Positions 1-7,778 are shown, counted from the stretch's first letter. The stretch: DNA of 19,297 nucleotides from a bacterium (GCA_024277605.1 JAJRUU010000131.1:1-19297); one strand, 5' to 3'. Notes: a model not told the origin generated them from the letters alone. Translations and numbers: made by a program.

Positions 1-32
1 CACTCATCTTTTGGCCCCTTCATGGCAAAGAT

Positions 33-2456
33 TTATTTCCGACCATTATACCATATTCTGCTGCTAAAGTCCGACAGACTCCTAGCTGGAAACATAAAGC
101 AGGAGGCTATGCCGGCTGCCAGATAAAAACCCCAACCTAAGGTAGTGGTTTTGGTATAGCCCCATAACAGCCAGGCCAGGGTAACCAACACCGAACCCAT
201 GGTGGAAGTGGTGGCGTTAATGGCCCACATCCAGGCCACCGTATCAGCAGCGCCTTTTTCCAGTAGCCGAATACCGAACACAAACGGCATGCCGGTCAGA
301 AGCCCAATCGGGCACAGCATAATCATGCTTAAGGTGATTTTTTGTGCTGTATTCCACCCGGCCAGGTTTATAATTATGACGGGCCACAGCTGGTGATAGA
401 TCACTAAAATTACACTCAACAGCATGATTATGAGCAATATTCCCCGCTTAATCCACTCTCTGGGTAATTTACCGGCCACTAAACTCCCGAATCCCATAGA
501 TAAGGTAAACGCACACACAGTGGTGAAAAAGCCGTAGCTGGGGATGCCGATAAAAGCGCTCACCCGCTGCATAAGGGTTAGCTCGATACTAATAAATCCC
601 AGGCCCAAAGAAGCAAAATACAGCAAATTACAAATCGGAATGCGGATTTTTTCCTTTTTCTTTCGTCCGGCGGAAATTGATATGGGCAGTATAATTAGTA
701 GCATCAGATACATAAAAAATATTACCACAATAGCCGCCATAAACTTAAGGTAAGCCGGTACTTTGCTCCAGGTTGCCCAATCTTCAGGCTTTAAGTGGTT
801 ATAGTAAAACGGGTTATCATCACTAACCGGTCGAATATTTAACGGTGCGTGCCGATAAAAAAGTTCATTGTTCTTATCCAGTAAAAAGCGCGACAGCAGC
901 CCCGGGGCTTGGTGATATGGAGAAAAGATCAGGCCGAATCCCATGTCTCCGGCAATTTGGGCCGCCCGCCGGGCATCGGCCCTGGAGAATGGATCTGGTG
1001 AGAATACAACGCAAACAGTATAGTCATAACTGGCTATCTTGGAGTTGGTTTTACCGCCGATGATCATGATATGCTCTTTGGGCTGCCGCCCGCTCTCCTG
1101 CAACATCTCTTTAATGGTAGCCAGGATTCGGTAGGGAGGCTGGAAACGCTTCTCTACGGTAGTGGAATCAAAAGAAAAGGTGGTAGCGAATACCCCCTTG
1201 GGATGTAAGTGCTTTAAGTACGCCCGGTAGGCCTCCCTGGTCTGTAGATACTCGGTGGAAAACCCATAGCAGCCGGCTGCCAGAAGCCGCGGAGTGGCGC
1301 CGCTAACCGGCAGGATCACGTCAAATTTCTGTTTGCTGCGGGTTAAGTAATTTCGCGCTTCATCCACGATTACCTCTACATCCTTACGGTCATAAAGCCC
1401 ACCCGAGAAATCATAGAGCTGTTTTTGCATGATGTCATTTACTACGGTGCGGTTAAATTCAACCGCTGTAACCTTCGGACTGCCGGCTAAGAGAGCGGCG
1501 AAGACATCTTTGCCCCCACCGGCACCTAACACCAACACCTGCGGTGACTCCTTGAACAACAGCGGAAAGCAGGCAATCTGGCGCTTTATCTTCTCAAGCT
1601 CATCCATCGCCATCCCGGCATTAACCACATGGGTGGAGGAGTTGTAATCCTGACTGATCACCTTGAATGTATTGGGATCGAGGGGTTCAAACGCCTGACT
1701 CACCCCTCTCCCGCTAAAACGTGATTTTTTAGCAATGGTAGTCAGCCCAAATTCACTCCACTTCTCAAATGAAAGCGCATCTTTTCTCCCTGATGGATGC
1801 GGTAGCTTCCAGGTGCCGGTTAAGTGATTAAAAACAAAAAGCCCCACTATCAGCAGGCTTACTCCCCAGGCCAGCTTTTTTAACTTTTTTTCAATATTTA
1901 CCGAATTAATCAGTAAAACAACAATACCAACAACGGCTGAGAATAAAACAGCGCTAAAACCGTCCGTTTGATTGAGCATAAAAAGGGCCAATAAACATCC
2001 ACTGGCCGCACCCAATAAGTCAAATAAATAGATGCGGTGTACTTGATCGGCATTATATTGATACGCCAACACCAGAATTATCCCGCCCCAGAAAAAGGGC
2101 ATTATGCATAAGCCGATGAATATGGCCATCATAAACAGGTCTGATGTGTACATAACGAAGCTGGGGATTCTTACATAACTAAAGAAAATGGGGATAATAA
2201 TTAAACTTGTGCAGAGACACAAAGCAGACAAATAATAGTAGAAAGCCTGGCGCGTGGCATCTTTTCCCTTCAGATACACCTGCACCAGCATACCACCCAT
2301 GCCCAAACCGGCCATGGTGACCGATATAGCCAGCACCGAGAAATACTTTAGGAACATGGCTGAGATAATCCGGGTTAAGAATATCTCATAGCTCAGCAGT
2401 GCGGTACTGGTGAAAAACAGGGTTAAATATAATGGTTTTTGTTTAGAGGCAATCAT
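33..2456 (-). CDS. Polytopic membrane protein with spermidine-synthase-like methyltransferase domain
   Basis: This 807-residue protein has three parts. The N-terminal membrane region (about residues 10-210) has roughly six hydrophobic segments. A soluble Rossmann methyltransferase-type domain (about 220-560) carries the SAM/dcSAM-binding glycine loop VLVLGAGGGKD (308-317) followed by acidic VEFN (332-335) and VDEARNYL (364-371), as in the SpeE family. The C-terminal membrane region (about 585-790) has several more segments. The architecture matches 'fused MFS/spermidine synthase' proteins, whose substrate is generally unknown; true polyamine synthesis is not shown here. The start is the ATG at 2456, with no Shine-Dalgarno sequence before it but a good sigma-A-like promoter very close upstream. 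The final residues (SLSDFS onward) lie in a repeated sequence also found beside def and fmt, so the natural C-terminus may have been replaced. I am confident of the fold but not of the reaction. Confidence 0.85.
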   Translation of the reverse strand: MIASKQKPLYLTLFFTSTALLSYEIFLTRIISAMFLKYFSVLAISVTMAGLGMGGMLVQVYLKGKDATRQAFYYYLSALCLCTSLIIIPIFFSYVRIPSFVMYTSDLFMMAIFIGLCIMPFFWGGIILVLAYQYNADQVHRIYLFDLLGAASGCLLALFMLNQTDGFSAVLFSAVVGIVVLLINSVNIEKKLKKLAWGVSLLIVGLFVFNHLTGTWKLPHPSGRKDALSFEKWSEFGLTTIAKKSRFSGRGVSQAFEPLDPNTFKVISQDYNSSTHVVNAGMAMDELEKIKRQIACFPLLFKESPQVLVLGAGGGKDVFAALLAGSPKVTAVEFNRTVVNDIMQKQLYDFSGGLYDRKDVEVIVDEARNYLTRSKQKFDVILPVSGATPRLLAAGCYGFSTEYLQTREAYRAYLKHLHPKGVFATTFSFDSTTVEKRFQPPYRILATIKEMLQESGRQPKEHIMIIGGKTNSKIASYDYTVCVVFSPDPFSRADARRAAQIAGDMGFGLIFSPYHQAPGLLSRFLLDKNNELFYRHAPLNIRPVSDDNPFYYNHLKPEDWATWSKVPAYLKFMAAIVVIFFMYLMLLIILPISISAGRKKKEKIRIPICNLLYFASLGLGFISIELTLMQRVSAFIGIPSYGFFTTVCAFTLSMGFGSLVAGKLPREWIKRGILLIIMLLSVILVIYHQLWPVIIINLAGWNTAQKITLSMIMLCPIGLLTGMPFVFGIRLLEKGAADTVAWMWAINATTSTMGSVLVTLAWLLWGYTKTTTLGWGFYLAAGIASCFMFPARSLSDFSSRIWYNGRK
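66..85. repeat. Copy of the AAAGTCCGACAGACTCCTAG terminal repeat
   Basis: These 20 bases are identical to the right-hand terminal repeat of the insert between def and fmt (16193-16214), and match its left end on the opposite strand with one difference. Here the repeat lies inside the last codons of the membrane methyltransferase gene. By the orientation of the other copies, the element body would extend leftwards beyond the window start. I see no inverted partner between 1 and 65. Confidence 0.7.
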
Positions 2457-2464
2457 TGTAGCAG

Positions 2465-2493
2465 ATTGTATACTAGATCAACTCTATTATCAA
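2465..2493 (-). promoter_or_regulatory. Sigma-A-like promoter of the membrane methyltransferase gene, possibly leaderless
   Basis: On the minus strand, TTGATA (2493-2488) and TACAAT (2470-2465) are separated by exactly 17 bases; each differs from consensus at one position. The ATG at 2456 begins only 8 nt after the -10 box, so transcription would start at or within a few bases of the start codon. There is no ribosome-binding site, consistent with a leaderless message. This is inference from sequence only. Confidence 0.5.
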
Positions 2494-2501
2494 TCCGGTT
2501 C

Positions 2502-2533
2502 GATGTTTCGGCCTGTCTCCAGGCCGAAACATC
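2502..2533. repeat. Perfect 14-bp inverted repeat (hairpin)
   Basis: GATGTTTCGGCCTG (2502-2515) and its exact reverse complement (2520-2533) flank a 4-base loop, TCTC. It sits just upstream of the putative -35 box of the membrane methyltransferase gene and downstream of tyrS. Neither strand has a T-tract after the stem, so it is not a standard intrinsic terminator. It may be an operator, a transcript-stabilising hairpin or a REP-like repeat. Confidence 0.6.
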
Positions 2534-2554
2534 AAAAGACAGAACTAAATATCG

Positions 2555-2688
2555 ATTAATACCAAGTTGCAATCAAACATATACTAAATGGGTAGGGAGG
2601 GCTTTAGCCCTCCGCTCTTTGGTCGGCCTGAAGGCCGACCCACCCGAGTGAGAAATTAATATCATTTTGAATGCAACTTGGTATTAAT
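2555..2688. mobile_element. 134-bp MITE-like element with terminal inverted repeats
   Basis: The ends are inverted repeats: ATTAATACCAAGTTGCA followed by one variable base and TCAAA on the left (2555-2577), and the reverse complement on the right (2666-2688), 22 of 23 positions matching. Inside are two compact hairpins, GGAGGGC/GCCCTCC (2596-2613) and GGTCGGCC/GGCCGACC with a TGAA loop (2621-2640). It encodes nothing. The right end begins 3 bp after the tyrS stop codon. The structure fits a non-autonomous miniature transposable element or a REP/BIME-type unit. The family is not known to me. Confidence 0.6.
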
Positions 2689-2691
2689 ACT

Positions 2692-3909
2692 TTACGTACA
2701 CTCAACCTGAATCTTGCAGAATTTGCGCCGTCCCACCTGAATAGTATATTCACCGGATGGCAATTCCAGGTTTATATCGGTTATCAATGCTTGATTTATG
2801 CTCACCGCTTTCTGCTGAATCATGCGCCGGGCCTCACTGGAACTTTTAAGCAGGCCTACGCCGGTAATTAAATGGGCTACCCAGATTTTCGGCTTATCCC
2901 ACTTGATAACCCCTTTATCTTCAATATCCGCAGGCAGTTTTTTAAGCCGGTGCACCCGCTCGAATTCTTCTTCGGCTTCCCCTGCGGCTGCCTGGTCATG
3001 GTAGGCGCTTACGATCATAGCCGCTAATTGAGCTTTGGCTTTACGGGGATGCAGGCCGCCGTCGGCCAGTTCTTGCTCCAATTTACTAAGCTCACAAGGA
3101 GTAAGTTCGGTCAATAGTCTATAGTATCTGAGCATTAATGCATCAGGAATCGACATTAGTTTGGCGAACATATCATTGGCCGGGTCAGTTATGCCGATAT
3201 AGTTCCCCAGGGACTTACTCATCTTCTCCACCCCATCTAATCCCTCTAATATAGGCAGGGTAATGATTACTTGAGGTTCCTGCCCATAATCCCGCTGCAA
3301 CTCGCGCCCGACCAGCAGGTTGAATTTTTGATCAGTACCGCCTAGCTCCACATCCGCTTTGAGTTGAACGGAATCATATCCCTGAATGAGGGGGTATATA
3401 AACTCATGGATGCTGATTGGCTGTCGGTTGGCGTAGCGCTGCTGGAAGTCATTGCGCTCCAGCATGCGGGCTACGGTGTAGTGTGAGCATAACTGTATCA
3501 AATCTTCAGCCGGAAGGGGCTGCATCCAGCTACTGTTAAACACCAGCTGGGTTTTCTCCTCATCTAACACCTTGAATATTTGCTCCTTATACGTCCGGGC
3601 ATTTTCCAGCACCTGCTCACGGCTTAAGGCCACCCGCGTCTGGCTCTTGCCGCTGGGGTCACCGATCATGGCGGTGAAATCACCGATTAAAAATAAGATA
3701 TTGTGTCCCAGGCGTTGAAAAGTTCTTAGCTTATTAATCAACACCGTGTGCCCCAGATGTAAATCCGGAGCGGTGGGGTCAAAGCCAGCCTTGATATTAA
3801 GCGGTCGGCCGGTTTTTTCGGCGTGTTTTAGTTTTTTTAGTAATTCCTGCTCCAGAATAATCTCTTCGGTACCGTTTTTGATTAATTCAAGTTGTTCGTT
3901 CGGGTTCAT
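2692..3909 (-). CDS. tyrS: Tyrosyl-tRNA synthetase
   Basis: A class I aminoacyl-tRNA synthetase of 405 residues that charges tRNA-Tyr in the cytoplasm. The HIGH-type motif is HLGH (51-54), within the AGFDPTAPDLHLGHT block, and the KMSKS motif is intact (229-233). A C-terminal S4-type RNA-binding domain covers about 340-400. The sequence resembles the roughly 400-residue TyrS subfamily with a KMSKS rather than KFGKT signature. The ATG at 3909 is preceded by AAGGT with good spacing and lies 17 bp after the der stop codon, so the two genes are probably co-transcribed. No T-box leader is present in that 17-bp gap. The gene ends 3 bp before an inverted-repeat element. Confidence 0.97.
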   Translation of the reverse strand: MNPNEQLELIKNGTEEIILEQELLKKLKHAEKTGRPLNIKAGFDPTAPDLHLGHTVLINKLRTFQRLGHNILFLIGDFTAMIGDPSGKSQTRVALSREQVLENARTYKEQIFKVLDEEKTQLVFNSSWMQPLPAEDLIQLCSHYTVARMLERNDFQQRYANRQPISIHEFIYPLIQGYDSVQLKADVELGGTDQKFNLLVGRELQRDYGQEPQVIITLPILEGLDGVEKMSKSLGNYIGITDPANDMFAKLMSIPDALMLRYYRLLTELTPCELSKLEQELADGGLHPRKAKAQLAAMIVSAYHDQAAAGEAEEEFERVHRLKKLPADIEDKGVIKWDKPKIWVAHLITGVGLLKSSSEARRMIQQKAVSINQALITDINLELPSGEYTIQVGRRKFCKIQVECT

Positions 3910-3926
3910 TATTATGACCTTAAATG

Positions 3927-5249
3927 TTAGTGTCGCTCGCGGGTTTTTATCACCAATGAGGTGCCGGACAGACCAAATGTTTGTCGCATTTGATTCATCA
4001 GATACCGCCGGTAGGCCACAGTTAATCCTTTGGGGTGGTTGGTGAATAAGATAAACGTCGGCGGCCTGGTAGATACTTGGGTAATGTAATAAAATTTTAC
4101 CAGCTTACCTTTATAGGCCGGTGGATGATGTCGGCTTATTGCTTCTTGAAGCAGATTATTTAACTGTGGAGTGGAGAGGCGTCTGGCATACTGTTCCCCC
4201 ACTTTTTTCGCCAGTTTCAAAATATCCAGCACCCGCTGCCCGTTTAAGGCCGATACAAAAATTATGGGGGCATAATTCATGGTCTTAAGCCGCTCATTAA
4301 TGAGCGGGATATAATCATGCATAGTGGAGCTGTCTTTAGGCGCCAGATCCCATTTATTCATAATGACAATACTAGCTTTATGTGCCTTGTGGGCGTAACT
4401 GGCAATCTTGACATCCTGCTCGGTTACCCCCTGGGAGGCATCCATCAACACCAGCGCCACATCACTGCGTTCAATAGCGGCCAAGGCCTTAATAACGCTA
4501 TATTTTTCTAATACCGCTTTTACTCTGGCCTTTTTCCTGATGCCCGCTGTGTCAATCAGCTGGTATGTGTTTCCTTCCCATTCTATGGCAGAATCAATGG
4601 CATCGCGGGTAGTCCCTGCCACATCGCTCACTAAAATGCGTTCTTCGCCCAACAGTCGATTAATCAGAGTGGATTTTCCTACATTTGGTCGCCCTACGAC
4701 TGCCATCCGTAAGGCACATTGCTCATCTGTTTGAGGTTCCTGCTGAACATCAGGCGGCAGCAGATTGACTACTTCCTCTATTAAGTCGCCAATTCCCAAA
4801 CCATGTTCGGCCGAGATAGAAAACATATGGGGTAATCCCAACGCATAAAATTCAGTCAGCTGCGCTTGATTATTGGGATTGTCCACCTTATTCAGCGCCA
4901 CTACTATCGGCTTACCCCGCTTCCATAACTGGCGCACTATCTCTTTATCCAGGGGGGTCAATCCATCACGGGCATCCAGCAGTAAAATAATTGCGTTGGA
5001 TTCCTCCAGGGCGACTTCGGCCTGCTTTCTCACCTGCTGTCCCAAATCCTCATTGGTAAATAAATCCAAACCACCGGTATCTATTAAGTAAAACTGCCGG
5101 CCTCCCCACTGGCAGGCGGCATACATGCGATCTCTGGTTACTCCAGGTTCGTTGTGGACTATGGCTTGACGAGAACCGGATAAGCGATTGAAGAGGGTCG
5201 ATTTACCGACGTTGGGACGTCCCACGATAGCAATTACTGGTTGGGCCAT
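3927..5249 (-). CDS. der: Ribosome-assembly GTPase Der (EngA)
   Basis: Der is an essential GTPase with two tandem G domains that acts in maturation of the 50S ribosomal subunit. The first G domain has GRPNVGKST (10-18), DTGG (57-60) and NKVD (120-123). The second has GRPNVGKST (186-194), DTAG (233-236) and NKWD (298-301). A C-terminal KH-like domain (about 350-440) completes the usual architecture, and 440 residues is the normal length. The ATG at 5249 has only a weak GAGA-type ribosome-binding site. No convincing promoter is visible between it and the hairpin at 5331-5370. tyrS follows after 17 bp. Confidence 0.98.
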   Translation of the reverse strand: MAQPVIAIVGRPNVGKSTLFNRLSGSRQAIVHNEPGVTRDRMYAACQWGGRQFYLIDTGGLDLFTNEDLGQQVRKQAEVALEESNAIILLLDARDGLTPLDKEIVRQLWKRGKPIVVALNKVDNPNNQAQLTEFYALGLPHMFSISAEHGLGIGDLIEEVVNLLPPDVQQEPQTDEQCALRMAVVGRPNVGKSTLINRLLGEERILVSDVAGTTRDAIDSAIEWEGNTYQLIDTAGIRKKARVKAVLEKYSVIKALAAIERSDVALVLMDASQGVTEQDVKIASYAHKAHKASIVIMNKWDLAPKDSSTMHDYIPLINERLKTMNYAPIIFVSALNGQRVLDILKLAKKVGEQYARRLSTPQLNNLLQEAISRHHPPAYKGKLVKFYYITQVSTRPPTFILFTNHPKGLTVAYRRYLMNQMRQTFGLSGTSLVIKTRERH

Positions 5250-5562
5250 ATTTTTCTCGCTTTGTCAATTCATATACATGCATTTGCGCTGGAACTAAGC
5301 CCCCGCTTCCGTCTGCAGGGGTCTGCCTTTTACTATAAAGCCCGACTTAATGTAGTCGGGCTTTATAGTACCCGAGAAATGCGGGTATTGTTATGGGCGA
5401 ATCAACATTTAGTTGAAAAGTATAAATTTATCAGCTTCCTGATCAGCAGCCTTGGGCAAACAAAGCTTTATTGGACGTTGGCTCATGCACCTTATCTCAC
5501 AAGAGGTCTGGCGAATCTAGGAGTCTGAGTTTATGAATAGATCGGGTAGGATAAAACCCTCA
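5250..5562. other. 313-bp intergenic region upstream of der
   Basis: No supportable gene lies here. It holds the strong hairpin at 5331-5370, a smaller TACCCG/CGGGTA inverted repeat (5369-5387), the fragment CTAGGAGTCTG (5517-5527) matching the start of the terminal repeat seen beside def, and a 16-mer TTATGAATAGATCGGG (5531-5546) found again in inverted orientation at 7933-7948. The plus-strand frame spanning most of the region has no ribosome-binding site or recognisable protein. Confidence 0.6.
5331..5370. terminator. Perfect 17-bp hairpin, candidate bidirectional terminator
   Basis: TACTATAAAGCCCGACT (5331-5347) and its exact reverse complement (5354-5370) flank a 6-base loop. The GC core with flanking A and T runs (AAAGCCCGACT ... 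AGTCGGGCTTT) has the shape of an intrinsic terminator readable on either strand, though the T-tract is short (TTTAT). It would separate the gcvH-lipM cluster from der, about 190 bp after the stop codon of the secreted protein. Confidence 0.5.
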
Positions 5563-6201
5563 CTATGCGTCTGCTCCACCCGGCGCCATTCCACCACCAG
5601 AGGGGCTAAACCCCATGCTTCCTGTTTCACTTGATCCGCTTTCATCAACCCCAGGCATAGCCTGCATTTGCTGGGCAGCCCCGAATCTGGCCCGGAAGAA
5701 TTCCGCCCGTTTCTCGCGCGCGCTGAACTCCCACCATTCCGTGATGGGGGTCTCCTTGGTAATCGCAAGCCCTTCGGGATCAGTACCGGCATATTCAACC
5801 AGCTCACCATGCGGGTCTGAAAACCCTTTAGTGGGACCAGTAACCCCGGCATATAGTGGAATAGCTCCGCTGTTCCACATCCAGCCACCGGCAATGAATT
5901 TTGAACGATCACGTGAAAAGGAATCGATTGCATCCGGCCGAGCCTCCCCGGGCCGCTCCAATGCCAGAGTAACCATTGATCTGACATCTTGCGGCATACG
6001 GCTTTCTTGTATGCGCAACTGTCTCAAATTTGATCTTATTCTATATTCCTGCCCTTCTATTGCACCCCTGGACATTATTTCTATGGGACTAAAAGCGCCG
6101 GGTGATGGAGGCGCACCCGCAGTTGAAATCAGACAGAAGGTACAAACCACAAATAATAATGCTCCAGAAGCATGTTTAAGCTTTAATCTGAGGGGTTTCA
6201 T
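5563..6201 (-). CDS. Secreted protein of unknown function, translationally coupled to lipM
   Basis: I do not recognise this 212-residue protein. A basic N-terminus and hydrophobic stretch (about 11-29), with likely cleavage after STAGA (about 26-30), indicate a Sec signal peptide. The mature part is mostly hydrophilic, with the segment GGWMWNSGAIPLYAGVTGPTKGF in its centre, paired Trp in ITEWWEFSAREKRAEFFRARFG, and a Gly/Ser/Met-rich tail (about 180-212). The ATG overlaps the lipM TGA as ATGA, and GAGGTGG lies just upstream, which fixes the start and makes coupled translation likely. Whether it has anything to do with lipoylation is unknown, since it is exported while LipM is cytoplasmic. Other frames here are also open, but they lack a start site and signal peptide. 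Confidence 0.7.
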   Translation of the reverse strand: MKPLRLKLKHASGALLFVVCTFCLISTAGAPPSPGAFSPIEIMSRGAIEGQEYRIRSNLRQLRIQESRMPQDVRSMVTLALERPGEARPDAIDSFSRDRSKFIAGGWMWNSGAIPLYAGVTGPTKGFSDPHGELVEYAGTDPEGLAITKETPITEWWEFSAREKRAEFFRARFGAAQQMQAMPGVDESGSSETGSMGFSPSGGGMAPGGADA

Positions 6202-7040
6202 CTTATTCCACCTCGCTTAAAATTCCATAGCGGCGTACTATATTTTTGCTCATAAAGCCGACGGGCCAGCTGCCGTTCATAAGCGGTAGGTTCATCCGCA
6301 ACAAATTCCACAGCTAACGCCTGGGCAAAACCTTCCCTAAGCTGCTGCTTTAAATACTCAAGCGGTAACTCCCGATCAAGCAATTCTCCCAGGGAGGTTA
6401 TTTTATTCCGAATTCGTTCCTTAAGCTTTATGCTTGAACCAGCATTAGGCGCAGGAAACAACTCCAGTATGGCTTCATAGTCTGCGGCCCGCAATATGGA
6501 ACCATGCTGTAAGATATACCCCTTAAGCCGCCGTTGAGCGCTGCCGATAAGCTTTCTTCCCTCAACGGTTATCTCATACCACGAAGAAGCCAGAAAACAA
6601 GCTGCGGCTCCGTTCTGCCCTCTGGTTCCAGGACTGGTCCTGGTCCTGGGAGTTGTCAAGCACCCGGCCACGCCTAAGCGACGCAGGCCCTGCACTAATC
6701 CCTCCGCAATAATACGGTAGGTAGGCAACACCCCGCCATCAGGGAAAAAATCCTGCGGGGCTACCAGGGCATAGGTCAATTCCTTCTGATGCAACACCCC
6801 CCGCCCGCCAGTCGGCCTGCGAATCAGGGGCAAGCCCCGTTTTTTACAAGCTGCTAAATTTACTGCTCCATTTACATCCTGGGCATAACCGATGGACACC
6901 GCCGCCGGATGCCAACCATAAAACCTCAGCGTAGGCCGCCCATGGCCTTCTATAGCAGACAGCAATAACGCCTCATCCATGGCCATATTGCTATATGCAT
7001 CCCCATAACCGCTATCAATAAACCGCCACTGTCGAGGCAT
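6198..7040 (-). CDS. lipM: Octanoyltransferase LipM (lipoate-protein ligase A/B family)
   Basis: A 280-residue member of the biotin/lipoate A/B ligase fold. The RRPTGGRGVLHQKELTYALV block (74-93) forms the acyl/nucleotide pocket. Cys148 in AACFLASSWYEI is at the position of the catalytic cysteine of Bacillus LipM, followed by GRKLIGSAQRR (161-171, Lys163) and LQHGSIL (177-183). That cysteine and the length point to LipM, which moves octanoate from acyl carrier protein to GcvH, rather than ATP-dependent LplA. Its place 21 bp after gcvH fits this role. The ATG at 7040 lacks a good ribosome-binding site, and an upstream ATG hits a stop at once. The stop overlaps the next gene's start. Confidence 0.87.
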   Translation of the reverse strand: MPRQWRFIDSGYGDAYSNMAMDEALLLSAIEGHGRPTLRFYGWHPAAVSIGYAQDVNGAVNLAACKKRGLPLIRRPTGGRGVLHQKELTYALVAPQDFFPDGGVLPTYRIIAEGLVQGLRRLGVAGCLTTPRTRTSPGTRGQNGAAACFLASSWYEITVEGRKLIGSAQRRLKGYILQHGSILRAADYEAILELFPAPNAGSSIKLKERIRNKITSLGELLDRELPLEYLKQQLREGFAQALAVEFVADEPTAYERQLARRLYEQKYSTPLWNFKRGGIR

Positions 7041-7061
7041 TTTATAAGGTAACCATAATTC

Positions 7062-7436
7062 TCAGCCTAAGGAGGCCTCATACTTTTCCACATTAAGCAG
7101 GCTGTCCAGCTCAGCGGTATCAGCCAACTTAATCTGAACTATCCACCCCTTTTCATAGGGGTCTTCGTTCACTGCTTCCGGGGTATCCTCCAGCTCTTGA
7201 TTAACCTTAACCACCACGCCGCTTACCGGTGCACGTAAATCGGATACCGCCTTTACCGACTCTATTACTCCAAAGGCTTCGCCCTGCTTAACCTCTTTTC
7301 CTTCTTCCGGCAGCTCCACAAAAACTACATCGCCCAATTCGCTCTGGGCATAATCGGTAATACCCACTACGACTACATCATCATCCACCTTGGCCCAGGT
7401 GTGTTCCTGTGAATAATACAAATCCTTTGGGTTCAT
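7062..7436 (-). CDS. gcvH: Glycine cleavage system H protein
   Basis: GcvH is the lipoyl-carrying shuttle of the glycine cleavage system. It also serves in Firmicutes as the first acceptor of octanoate in lipoate assembly. The 124-residue length is typical. The lipoylation site is Lys62 in GVIESVKAVSDL, and the N-terminal EHTWAK and GITDYAQSELGDVVFVELPE blocks are diagnostic. The start ATG (7436) has an AGAGGA ribosome-binding site 6 bp upstream. lipM follows directly. gcvT, gcvPA and gcvPB are not adjacent, so the other glycine-cleavage genes, if present, lie elsewhere. Confidence 0.96.
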   Translation of the reverse strand: MNPKDLYYSQEHTWAKVDDDVVVVGITDYAQSELGDVVFVELPEEGKEVKQGEAFGVIESVKAVSDLRAPVSGVVVKVNQELEDTPEAVNEDPYEKGWIVQIKLADTAELDSLLNVEKYEASLG

Positions 7437-7451
7437 GCTATCCTCTTTAAA

Positions 7452-7470
7452 TTAATGGTTAATGGTTAAT
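7452..7470. repeat. TTAATGG direct repeat upstream of gcvH
   Basis: TTAATGG occurs twice in tandem, followed by a partial third copy TTAAT, 16-34 bp upstream of the gcvH start codon and just before its ribosome-binding site. It could be an operator or part of the leader. No clear -35/-10 pair is attached to it. Confidence 0.35.
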
Positions 7471-7542
7471 TTACCAGCTTTATTTAAAAAATCAGTAGTG
7501 TCCGGTTAGGTTTTTGCGCAAGCCGCAAAATACCTTTTAGTT

Positions 7543-7603
7543 CTCTCTCCCCTCTGGGGAGAGAGTTAGAGTGAGGGGATCCTCTCCCCCAAGGGAGAGG
7601 ATC
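7543..7603. repeat. Pair of CTCTCCC/GGGAGAG palindromic repeats
   Basis: Two adjacent hairpins: CTCTCTCCCC / GGGGAGAGAG with loop TCT (7543-7565), and GATCCTCTCCC / GGGAGAGGATC with loop CCAA (7578-7603). The linker GTTAGAGTGAGGGG matches a type of short palindromic intergenic repeat (CTCTCCC...GGGAGAG..TAGGGTGAGGG) that I recall from many bacterial genomes. I assign it to that REP-like class from memory of the pattern, without a database search. Confidence 0.55.
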
Positions 7604-7778
7604 AACAAGGAATCTTGTGTTAGAAACTTACCGCAATTATTGACTTTTACCGTGTGCAAAAGCTTGGAGCGGACAACGCTGTTAAAAAATATGAATTACA
7701 CCCTTAAAAATCTTCATTTACTTACAGTGCCAAAAGGCTACAAGACTGTTCAAACAGGGACTACAGCAACAGACAGAT

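Noticed and set aside
5250..5275. TTGACA upstream of der as a -35 box
   Set aside because: It is about 20 bases from the ATG, which leaves no room for a -10 box and start site before the gene.
5241..5528. 95-codon plus-strand frame upstream of der
   Set aside because: It begins inside der antisense, reads through the terminator-like hairpin, and has no start signal or family resemblance.
5517..5987. 156-codon minus-strand frame overlapping the secreted protein gene
   Set aside because: It is in a different frame from the coupled gene, lacks a ribosome-binding site, and its composition (Arg/Gly/Pro-rich) is typical of a shadow frame.
5615..6220. 201-codon open frame on the plus strand opposite the secreted protein gene
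   Set aside because: It is antisense to a minus-strand gene with a signal peptide, good ribosome-binding site and lipM coupling. The plus-strand frame has no such start, no recognisable domain and no neighbours on its strand.
7437..7700. Glycine riboswitch ahead of gcvH
   Set aside because: I could not find the paired helices and conserved core of a glycine riboswitch; the region is occupied by unrelated palindromic repeats.
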